From assembly GCF_021735925.1 (NCBI RefSeq), contig NZ_WMEA01000001.1, positions 3,378,001-3,442,000 on the forward strand: a DNA stretch of 64,000 nt, read 5' to 3'. The notes below the pieces were generated by a model. The model was not told where the DNA came from. It saw only the letters and a program-made list of their open reading frames with translations, and did not search any database. The stretch is from Loktanella sp. M215. Its GTDB lineage: Bacteria; Pseudomonadota; Alphaproteobacteria; Rhodobacterales; Rhodobacteraceae. A program made the translations under genes and the position numbers. Of this stretch, positions 7,994 to 15,938 are shown piece by piece. Within the stretch, counting starts at the first letter, position 1, and each line of letters begins with the position of its first letter.

Positions 7994-9715
7994 ATGGATC
8001 AGCAAACTATCCTAGCCGCGCCCAAGGCCGAATTGACCAGCCACGAGCTGTCGCGGATCGTCGATTTCCTGCGCAAGCTGCGTGCCCCGTTCGACGACGG
8101 GCTGCCTGACGCCAAACCGGACGTCTTCTGGAACGTCGTGCTGGAACTGGTCGATGCCCACCTGCGCGACCGCCCCATCGACAAATCCGGGCTGATCACG
8201 CTGGCCCGTGTGCCCTACAGCACTGGCAACCGCATGGTCACCAAGATGATCGCGGACAACCTGATCCAGACCGTGCCGCGCGGCCAAGGGCTCAAGACGC
8301 ATTTCCTGCGACCGTCTGAACGCTTGCTGACCGCCTTCATGGACTACGCAAATCACGTCAAGGCGCATCTGGCCAAGACCTTTGGCCTGCGCAAGGGGTC
8401 GGAGGCGAACGAATATTACTTCGGCGGCAGCTACTTTGCCTCTCAGATCATCTCTCCGGTGCAGACCCACGACATCGGCGGCAGCGTACCCAGCGACATC
8501 CGCTTTCTGCTCAATGACGACAACTACTTCGCCTCGATGCGGAACATGTGGTCGGATTTCCGCAACGACCTTGGCCGCAAAAGCAGTTTCGACCTGCAAC
8601 GCCTGCCCGAGCTTTACACCAACGCGCTGGCCGTCGGGCAAAGCCGGGCGCCCGCCTATGACGTCGTATCGGTCAACATGCCCTGGCTGGGCGAATTCGC
8701 CGAAAAGGGACTGCTTGCGCCGCTGGACGACCTGCTGACCGATGCGGCGATCAACGCGCTGGACTTTCACCCGTCGGTCTGGGGCACCGGCAACTGGAAC
8801 GGCACACAATACGGCATCCCGCTCTATTGCACGATCGAGATCCTGGCCGCCCGCCGGGACCTGTTCGAGGAAAAGGGGCTGACCTACCCCAAGACCTTTG
8901 ACGACACGATCCGCGCCGCGCGCGAGCTGCACCGTCCGGCGTCGGAATTCTACGGCATCGCCTGGAACGGCCAGCGCGGCATGCCGATCGCCAATTCCTT
9001 CATGTTCTTTCTGGCGGCCTGTCAGAAAACCATCATCGACATGCCGCTGCACAATCAGGACAGCTGGCGCTTTGACCGGTTCGAACGGCTGAAGCTGCAG
9101 ATCGATAGCGATGCCTCTCTCGAAGTCATCGACTACATGAAGCAGTTGGCCGAGGTGTCGCCGCCCGACATCGCCAACATGGATTGGGAAAAACGGATCG
9201 CCTGCTTCATGTCCGGTCAGGCGGGCATGGCCTATTGCTGGACGATGCGCGCGGCCCGGTTCGAACACGAACTCAGTTCCCGCGTGGCGCGGCGCGTGGC
9301 CTACCTGTCGCCCCCCGCCCGCAGACTGGGCAAGATCGCGGCCCCCATCGGCGGGTTCCTGATGACAATTCCGGCGCATGTGAACCCCGCGCGGCAAAAG
9401 CAGATCATCAACGCGATCGCCTGGATGGTGTCGCCAGAGGCGATGAAGGCCCACGTCAAGAACGGCTTTCCCGTCGCCCCCCGCTTTTCCGTCTGCGCCG
9501 ATCCAGAGGCGCTGGCGTCGTCCCCCATCGTGCGCATGGTCGACCAGATGGCACGCCGAAATGAACTGGTCACGTGGTCCCGGCCGCCCGTCCCACAATT
9601 CAACCTCATCGAACGGACACTGGGACGCGAAATCCACGATGCTGTCTTCCATGGGAAATCGCCGAAACAGGCGATCCGGGATGCCGAAAACGAGATCCTT
9701 CGAAGTCTGGCCTGA
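7994..9715 (+). CDS. Predicted one-component regulator: winged helix fused to a family-1 solute-binding domain
   Basis: 573 residues. Residues 15-115 look like a MarR-type winged helix: a helix ending DAHLRDR, then LITLARVPYSTGNRMVTKMIADNLIQTVPRG as recognition helix and wing, then LRPSERLLTAFMDY. From about residue 125 the protein matches ABC family-1 solute-binding proteins (DVVSVNMPWLGEFAEKG, GIPLYCTIEIL, AGMAYCW). There is no signal peptide, so the binding fold should be cytoplasmic and act as a sensor. ATG 7994 is chosen, with AAGGGG just upstream; a GTG at 7988 is the alternative. It probably regulates the divergent operon (inference). Confidence 0.8.
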   Translation: MDQQTILAAPKAELTSHELSRIVDFLRKLRAPFDDGLPDAKPDVFWNVVLELVDAHLRDRPIDKSGLITLARVPYSTGNRMVTKMIADNLIQTVPRGQGLKTHFLRPSERLLTAFMDYANHVKAHLAKTFGLRKGSEANEYYFGGSYFASQIISPVQTHDIGGSVPSDIRFLLNDDNYFASMRNMWSDFRNDLGRKSSFDLQRLPELYTNALAVGQSRAPAYDVVSVNMPWLGEFAEKGLLAPLDDLLTDAAINALDFHPSVWGTGNWNGTQYGIPLYCTIEILAARRDLFEEKGLTYPKTFDDTIRAARELHRPASEFYGIAWNGQRGMPIANSFMFFLAACQKTIIDMPLHNQDSWRFDRFERLKLQIDSDASLEVIDYMKQLAEVSPPDIANMDWEKRIACFMSGQAGMAYCWTMRAARFEHELSSRVARRVAYLSPPARRLGKIAAPIGGFLMTIPAHVNPARQKQIINAIAWMVSPEAMKAHVKNGFPVAPRFSVCADPEALASSPIVRMVDQMARRNELVTWSRPPVPQFNLIERTLGREIHDAVFHGKSPKQAIRDAENEILRSLA

Positions 9716-10355
9716 TCCCGTTCGGGCGGCCACCGCGACCTGTTGACCTGCGCCCGCGCGCCGGGCGGACGATCCCGATATGCCAACCTTTGACTGGCCG
9801 CGCATGCGATCGCGTGCGCGGGCCCCACAGCATCAGGCAACTGCCCCGGCAGCGACAGAACCTCGGAGGCCTATCGAGACACCGCAGACCGTCTTCGCGA
9901 CATAGCGGCAGGCCAACACCCTTCGACCGACCTCACACGAGCCTTGACGCTGTCCATCCAGGAAACCGGCAGCGCAGTCGTCGTGGCCGATCGACAACGG
10001 GGACGGCACGCCTCGTCATGGGAATTGGTCTTCACGCTGTCCCAGATGACCTCGACTACGCTAATGCGTCGGATCGCAAAAATGTGGGGACAGAAATGGT
10101 GGCAGATCATGACAGAAGCATCAACGCCAATAACAAGACAGACCCTAAGCCACTGATCTTCATATATGAGTTGGAAATATAGTCGATTTGATCTGGCGGA
10201 GGCATCGTCAGCCATGGATCTAAATCGACACATCTTCTCACAGCAAATTCAATTAGATACGTGATAACCCCTCACACCTTGGGTAACACGATGTGGAGCA
10301 AAACTTCAGTCTCGATATTTGCTGGCGGGAGCTTGCAACCGTCTTCGCTTGCTTA
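9716..10355. other. Intergenic stretch without a recognisable gene
   Basis: About 640 bp between the predicted regulator and the IS6 relic. Short open frames exist on both strands, but none has a recognisable motif, good ribosome-binding site or consistent codon use. GC falls towards the right end. It probably contains degraded DNA belonging to the neighbouring insertion-sequence relic. Confidence 0.5.
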
Positions 10356-10559
10356 CAATTCAGTGCAGAGGACACGCCTTTGGTACTTGAACCTCTTCCA
10401 CCAGAACCGAACAGTTTCGCAGCTGATTTCGATGCTGCGTCCTTGCAACAGACCCTCCGAAATGCGGAGCGAAAGCTGGAACCGGATGCCCAGCATCACG
10501 GCCGGGCACATAATCTTCGAGAATGTGGTGAAGAAGCGAAAGGGACTGTAAGTTCCATT
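10356..10559 (-). pseudogene. IS6-family transposase relic (N-terminal fragment)
   Basis: The minus-strand reading contains SPFRFFTTFSKIM, then VMLGIRFQLSLR and IEISCETVRFWWKRF. These match the start of IS6-family transposases, which run roughly SPFRYF, then RFPLSLRNVEDLL, then GIDI.HETVRLWWNRFGP. After WWKRF the frame leaves the family sequence and soon stops, and the DDE domain is absent. The segment just before it, reading GTCGCGTTGCGGAA, resembles the terminal repeat region of such elements. It is a decayed remnant at the left border of the amide-catabolism block; a second relic lies at 24040. Confidence 0.65.
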
Positions 10560-10711
10560 CCGCAACGCGACGGGTCCGCCCTGCCCGCCTCGATATTTAT
10601 CTCGCCAACAAAACGACAGGCAGGTTTCGTTGCGCATGGCCCGCATAGTTGTTGTCTCTGGATCATAAAGACTTACCATCGCAGGAACGATATCCACGAT
10701 CGGAGCGGTCG

Positions 10712-12115
10712 ATGACGTCACGGGATCTGCATTTCATGGGATTGCTGGATATTGCCCGCCAGATCACGTCGGGCGAAACGACGTCGCTGAAGGTCACCCG
10801 CGCGATGTTGGACCGGATCGAAAAGGTCGATCGAAACTTCGAAAGCTACATCCATGTGTGCAAGGATCGCGCCTTGCAACAGGCGCAGGCCGCTGACGAC
10901 GAGATAGCCAAGGGATTGCACAAGGGGCCGCTGCATGGCGTCCCGATCGCGGTCAAGGATCTTTGCTACACCACCTATGCGCCCACCCGGGCAGGCACGA
11001 TGATCCACAAGAATTTCGCCGCACCCTACAACGCGACGGTCGTTGACAGGCTGGAAACGGCGGGCGCGGTGATCCTTGGCAAGCTGACGATGACCGAAGG
11101 CGCCTATACCAGCCATCACCCCGACATCCCCCTGCCACCGAACCCGTGGAGCGCGGATCACTGGGTCGGCTCGTCATCGACCGGATCGGGCGTTGCAACC
11201 TCTGCGGGATTATGCTTCGCCTCACTGGGCAGCGATACGGGGGGATCAATCCGCTATCCCAGTGCCACCTGTGGCCTGACCGGTATCAAGCCAACCTGGG
11301 GTCGGGTCAGTCGGCACGGCGTCTTTGCGCTGGCGGATTCGCTGGATCATATCGGCCCGATGGCACGGTCAGCGGGCGACTGTGCTGCCGTTCTGCAGGT
11401 CATTGCGGGCTGGGACCACAGCGATCCGACGTCCATCGACGCTGCCGTGCCGGACTACCTTGCCGAACTGGGCAAAGGCGCACGTGACATGCGTATCGGG
11501 GTCGACCGGGCCTATGCCATGGACGGGATCGACCCGCAGGTCTCGGATGCGCTGGAAAACGCCATCGCGGTCTTCGAAACGCTCGGCGCGCGCATCATCG
11601 ACGTAACCATGCCACCGTACACGGCCCTTGCGGACGCGTGGATCCGCATGTGCGCCATCGAAACCGCCGTGGCCCACGCCGACACCTATCCGGCGCAGGC
11701 CGATGCCTACGGCCCCGACCTGATCCAGCTGATCGAGGAGGGCCGCAGCGCCACCGGGATGGATGCAGCACACGGTCACCACCTGCGCATCGCATTCACG
11801 CAGGCGCTGGCGACGATGTTCGGCACCGTCGACTGCATGCTGTGCCCCACAATGCCGACACCGACACCCAGCCTGTCCGCCATGGCGACATACGGTGAAG
11901 ATCCCAGCGTCCTGAGTGAGATCATGCGCTTTACCGCGCCGTTCGATTTTTCCGGCTCTCCGACGATCACGCTGCCCAACGGGATCGACAGCGCGGGTCT
12001 GCCGCTTAGCATGCAAATCGTCGGACCCCATCTTGGAGAGGCCGTGATCATCCGCGCGGCAGACGCCTATCAGAACGCGACGGCGTGGCACACGCTCGAA
12101 CCACCGATGACCTGA
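10712..12115 (+). CDS. Amidase (amidase signature family)
   Basis: 467 residues starting MTSRDLHFMG; the frame is open upstream but lacks family sequence there. The Ser-cisSer-Lys triad is visible: Lys in VAVKDLCYTT-like VKDLCY, cis-Ser in WVGSSSTGSGV and nucleophile Ser in GSDTGGSIRYPS. The enzyme hydrolyses a carboxamide to acid and ammonia in the cytoplasm. It is followed by a formamidase-like gene and an SDR on the same strand. With the amide-type importer at 15.9-22.2 kb it probably forms a pathway (inference). The substrate cannot be predicted. A weak GGAGCGG site precedes the ATG. Confidence 0.9.
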   Translation: MTSRDLHFMGLLDIARQITSGETTSLKVTRAMLDRIEKVDRNFESYIHVCKDRALQQAQAADDEIAKGLHKGPLHGVPIAVKDLCYTTYAPTRAGTMIHKNFAAPYNATVVDRLETAGAVILGKLTMTEGAYTSHHPDIPLPPNPWSADHWVGSSSTGSGVATSAGLCFASLGSDTGGSIRYPSATCGLTGIKPTWGRVSRHGVFALADSLDHIGPMARSAGDCAAVLQVIAGWDHSDPTSIDAAVPDYLAELGKGARDMRIGVDRAYAMDGIDPQVSDALENAIAVFETLGARIIDVTMPPYTALADAWIRMCAIETAVAHADTYPAQADAYGPDLIQLIEEGRSATGMDAAHGHHLRIAFTQALATMFGTVDCMLCPTMPTPTPSLSAMATYGEDPSVLSEIMRFTAPFDFSGSPTITLPNGIDSAGLPLSMQIVGPHLGEAVIIRAADAYQNATAWHTLEPPMT

Positions 12116-12151
12116 CGCAACGCAACCTATTCAGTGACGGGACGACGACAA

Positions 12152-13138
12152 ATGGCTTGGACGGATCACTCTTTCATGGCCCGCAATGCGGTAGCAAAGG
12201 GCAAGGCGGGTCAGCATCACACGCTGACAGAAGAAGAGCAGGGCGAATACCACTACGTCTACGGCCCCTACGCCACACCGGTTCTGACCATCGCGCCCGG
12301 TGACGTGGTCGCGGTCGAAACGCTGGATGCCTTCGGTGGTGCCATCAAGACCGAAGACGACCTGCCCAGCAAGGTGCTGAAATTTCCCTATGTGAATCCG
12401 CAGAACGGACCCATTGCGGTCACGGGGGCGCAGAAGGGCGATGTGCTGGCCGTGCATATCCACGCCGTATTGCCACGCGGGCCACAACCGGCGGGTACGA
12501 CCGCGCTGATCCCCGGCTTTGGCGCGCTGGTGGCGGACCCCAACCTGTTTTTGAACCCGCACATCACCGAACGCGTCAAGAAGATGGAGGTGACGCCCGA
12601 AGGGGGCGTCAAATTCTCCGACCGAATCACTCTGCCTTACGAACCATTCGTGGGCACCATGGGCGTCAGCCCGCAACTGGAGGCCGTCAGTTCACTGCAA
12701 CCCGATTACTGGGGCGGCAACATGGATTGCCCTGACGTGGCCCCCGGCGCGATCATCTATTTCCCGGTGCAGCGCGACGAGGCACATTTCTTCATCGGCG
12801 ATTGCCACGGGCGGCAGGGCGACGGGGAACTGTGCGGCGTGGCCGTCGAAATCGCAGCAACGGTGACGGTGCAGATCGACCTGATCAAGAGCTGGTCCAT
12901 CCCCGGCGTGCGGATCGAGACCGAGGATTTCATCATGTCGCTCGGCAGTGCCCGCCCGATGGAGGACGCGGCCCGCATGGCCTACCGCGATTTGGTGCGC
13001 TGGCTGGTCGAAGATTACGGCTTCGAGGAGAGCGAGGCCTATTTCCTCGCGACCCAAGCCGGAAAGATGCGGGTCGGGAACATGGTCGATCCCAAATACA
13101 CCATGGGCGCGTCGATGCTCAAATCATACATCAGCTAG
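12152..13138 (+). CDS. Acetamidase/formamidase family protein
   Basis: 328 residues of the FmdA_AmdA family. Characteristic segments are IAPGDVVAVETLDAF, GDVLAVHIHAVLP, EPFVGTMGVSP, WGGNMDC and HFFIGDCHGRQGDGELCGVAVE, which hold the family's metal-binding Asp, His and Cys/Glu residues. These enzymes hydrolyse formamide or acetamide to ammonia and the acid. ATG 12152 is chosen since MAWTDHSF matches a natural start; a GTG at 12134 is the alternative. It lies 36 nt after the amidase and 13 nt before the SDR, consistent with an operon. Confidence 0.9.
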   Translation: MAWTDHSFMARNAVAKGKAGQHHTLTEEEQGEYHYVYGPYATPVLTIAPGDVVAVETLDAFGGAIKTEDDLPSKVLKFPYVNPQNGPIAVTGAQKGDVLAVHIHAVLPRGPQPAGTTALIPGFGALVADPNLFLNPHITERVKKMEVTPEGGVKFSDRITLPYEPFVGTMGVSPQLEAVSSLQPDYWGGNMDCPDVAPGAIIYFPVQRDEAHFFIGDCHGRQGDGELCGVAVEIAATVTVQIDLIKSWSIPGVRIETEDFIMSLGSARPMEDAARMAYRDLVRWLVEDYGFEESEAYFLATQAGKMRVGNMVDPKYTMGASMLKSYIS

Positions 13139-13151
13139 AAAGGGTGCCATC

Positions 13152-13913
13152 ATGGATCTGGGACTGAAGGGACTGCGCGTACTGATCACAGGCGGCACCA
13201 AGGGCATCGGCCGCCACTGCGCCGAAATCTTTGCCGATGAAGGCGCAAGTGTCGCCGTCTGCGCGCGCGACAGTGCTGGCGTGGCCAAAACGGTCGAGGC
13301 TCTCAAGGCGAAGGGGATTACTGCCATCGGACGCGGCGTCGATGTGGCAGACCAGCACGCCCTGAAATCCTGGGTCACCGACAGCGCCGCCAGCCTGGGC
13401 GGCATTGACATGGTGGTTGCGAACGTATCCGCCCTCGCCGTGGCCGACGACGAAGCGGCATGGCAAGCCGGGTTCGGCGTGGACATGATGCACTCGGTCC
13501 GGCTGGTGAATGCCGCGATGCCGTTTCTGGAAAAGTCGCAGGCAGCGTCGATCACGCTGATCTCTTCCGTGTCGGGGCGCGAAATCGATTTCACCGGTCC
13601 GGCCTACGGCGCGTTCAAGGCCGCATTGGTGCATTATGCGCAGGGCCTTGCGCTGCAACTGGCGCCGAAAGGCATCCGCGCCAACACGGTCTCACCGGGA
13701 AACACCTACTTTCAGGGCGGCATCTGGGAGAATATCGAACAGAACAACCCCGACCTCTTTGCCGAAGCCCTTGGCATGAATCCGATGGGCCGCATGGCCA
13801 AACCGGAGGAGATCGCGCGTGGCGTCGTTTTTCTGGCAAGCCCCGCATCAAGTTTCACCAGCGGGACGAACCTCGTGATCGACGGTGCGCTGACGAAGGG
13901 CGTGCAGCTTTAG
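13152..13913 (+). CDS. Short-chain dehydrogenase/reductase (FabG-like SDR)
   Basis: 253 residues. The cofactor motif TGGTKGIG is at residues 14-21 and the active site is SSVSG plus Y-G-A-F-K (YxxxK). It also has the C-terminal TSGTNLVIDGALTKG. A classical NAD(P)-dependent oxidoreductase of unknown substrate. AAAGGG precedes the ATG. Its stop overlaps the 3' end of the convergent monooxygenase gene by four bases. It is the last gene of the plus-strand amidase operon. Confidence 0.9.
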   Translation: MDLGLKGLRVLITGGTKGIGRHCAEIFADEGASVAVCARDSAGVAKTVEALKAKGITAIGRGVDVADQHALKSWVTDSAASLGGIDMVVANVSALAVADDEAAWQAGFGVDMMHSVRLVNAAMPFLEKSQAASITLISSVSGREIDFTGPAYGAFKAALVHYAQGLALQLAPKGIRANTVSPGNTYFQGGIWENIEQNNPDLFAEALGMNPMGRMAKPEEIARGVVFLASPASSFTSGTNLVIDGALTKGVQL

Positions 13914-14215
13914 GCGCCCGCGTCGGGCCAGATTTCCTCGGCCATGACAACGGTTACCTGACCGTCCAGCAATGCCCCGGCCGCGGCAAAGAACCCTTGT
14001 GATCCGGGACCGTCATTGTGCCGCTGCATGGCGGCCTTGTCCGTGAACCGCTCGTAGGTGGTGAACAGGCAGGGGTCTTCCGGGTCCTGGGCCACGTGAA
14101 ACGCGACGGTGCCCTGTTCATGATCGCGGGCGTAGGCGCCCACGTTCAGCAGTGCGGCCCGCACCGTCGCCACATCGGCTTTGCGGGCACGGATGATCGC
14201 GGTCAGGCTGTGCAT
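13910..14215 (-). CDS. Putative quinol monooxygenase (ABM domain)
   Basis: 101 residues starting MHSLTAIIRARKADVATV. The pattern of an antibiotic-biosynthesis-monooxygenase dimeric barrel is clear: a first strand LTAIIRA, the central EQGTVAFHVAQDPEDP and the YERFTDKAAMQRHND motif. Small YgiN-type enzymes of this family oxidise quinols or phenolics without a cofactor. It follows the broken acyl-CoA ligase by about 20 nt and belongs to that minus-strand operon. Role in the amide pathway unknown. Confidence 0.85.
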   Translation of the reverse strand: MHSLTAIIRARKADVATVRAALLNVGAYARDHEQGTVAFHVAQDPEDPCLFTTYERFTDKAAMQRHNDGPGSQGFFAAAGALLDGQVTVVMAEEIWPDAGA

Positions 14216-14234
14216 GGGCGGCGTCCTTTGCGGG

Positions 14235-15925
14235 TCAGGTCGGGGATGCGATGCCAAGGTCCTTGCACATCGCATCGCGCATCTTGAACTTCTGCGGCTT
14301 GCCGGTGGCCGTCAGCGGCATGTCCGTCACAAAACGGACGTGGCGCGGGATCTTGAACCGGGCGATCCGGTCGCGGCACCAGTCGCGCAGCGCCTCGGCG
14401 GTCAGGGACGCGCCGGGGCGCAGGATGATCCACGCCGCGACATCCTCGCCCAGCCGGGCATCGGGCAGACCGAAGACCTGCGCCTGCGCGATGTCGGGAT
14501 GGCCCAGCAGAAGATCCTCGATCTCGACCGGATAGATGTTCTCGCCGCCCCGGATCAGCATGTCGCCCGCGCGTCCCGTGATGCGGGCGAAACCGTCGGC
14601 GTCGATGGTCGCGATGTCGCCGGTGTGCATCCAGCCGTCCCGGATCGCCTCTGCCGTGAAGGCCGGGTCGTTCCAGTAGCCCTTCATCACCAGATACCCG
14701 CGCGTCAGCAATTGACCCGGTTGTCCCACCGGCAGCGTCTGGCCCGCGTCGTCCACCACCTTGCATTCGACATGCGGCTGCACCCGCCCGACGGTTTCGG
14801 CCCGCAGGGCCACGGGATCGTCCGGAGCGGTCTGGAACGACACCGGGCTGGTTTCGGTCATACCGTAACAGATGGTGATGTCGCGGCAATGCATGTCCTG
14901 CATCACGCGACGCATCAGCGGCGCGGGACACAGCGATCCAGCCATGATCCCCGTCCGAAGGCTGCGCAGGTCAAAGCTGTCGAATTGCGGATGATCCAGC
15001 ATTGCGGCGAACATCGTCGGCACGCCGTGGACGGCCGTGCAGCCTTCGGCCTCGATCGCCTGCAGCGTCGCCAGAGGATCGAACCCCTCGCCCGGGAACA
15101 CCATCTTGGCACCGTAGGCCACCGCCGCCAGATTACCCAGAACCATCCCGAAGCAATGATAGAGCGGCACAGGAATGCACAGCGCATCCTGCGGCGATAG
15201 TCGCATTGCCCGCGCCGTCGAAATGGCATTGTTGAGGATGCTGCGGTGACTGAGCGTCGCGCCCTTGGGACGTCCCGTCGTGCCGGAGGTGAACTGGATA
15301 TTGATTGCATCATCCGGCTTCAGCCCCGCGCAGATGGCATCCAGCCGGGACTTGGGCCCTGCCCGCCGCGCGCCATGACCGCGTCAAAGGACAGCGCGCC
15401 GGGCATCGGATTTGCACCCAATTGCACCACGCGGCGCAGATCGGGCAGCCTGACACTGCGCAATTGTCCCGGCTGCGCCTGCGCCAGTTCCGGCGCAAGA
15501 TCACGCAACTTAGCCAGATAATCGTTGTCGCGAAATCCAGGGGCCATGATCAGCGTGCTGACACCGACATGCCGCAACGCGTATTCAAGCTCGGTCGTCT
15601 GATAGGCCGGGTTGATGTTGACAAGGGTTGCCCCGATCCGCGCCGTGGCGAATTGGGCCAGCACCCATTCAGGCCGGTTGGGGGACCAGATGCCGATCCG
15701 ATCGCCCTTGTAGGCCCCGATGGCCAGCAACCCCGCCGCCAGGCGATCCACCCGCCGCGCCAGATCGTCATAGGTCCAGCGCTCTTTCGTCTGGCAAAAC
15801 ACGGCTGCCGTCCGGTCGCCGTGCCGCTTGCGGACCTCGGCCAGAAAGCCGGGGATCGTGGCGTCGATCAGCGGGCGCGCTGTGCTGCCCCTGACGTGGG
15901 ATTGCCCGTCGATCGGTCTTGTCAT
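14235..15925 (-). pseudogene. Acyl-CoA synthetase (AMP-binding), broken by a frameshift
   Basis: Two frames together give one AMP-forming ligase. The 5' part (from ATG 15925, MTRPIDGQSH) carries the N-terminal domain with WTYDDLARRVDRLAAGLL. The 3' part carries the P-loop TSGTTGRPKGATLS, YGMTETSPVS, HTGDIATIDADGF and the C-terminal Lys in ATGKPQK. They separate at about 15354-15360, a GGGCCC run where one missing C would restore the frame. All motifs are intact, so the break is recent or an assembly error. GGGGGCT precedes the start. Downstream of the amidase-fusion gene it could activate the acid released from the amide (inference). Confidence 0.85.
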
Positions 15926-15938
15926 CGCAGCCCCCAGC

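Noticed and set aside
8012..9805. 597-codon minus-strand frame opposite the predicted regulator
   Set aside because: Arg/Gly/Val-rich shadow composition, no ribosome-binding site, and the plus strand holds clear wHTH and binding-protein motifs.
9871..10233. 120-codon minus-strand frame in the gap after the predicted regulator
   Set aside because: No motif, no ribosome-binding site and unlike neighbours in codon use.
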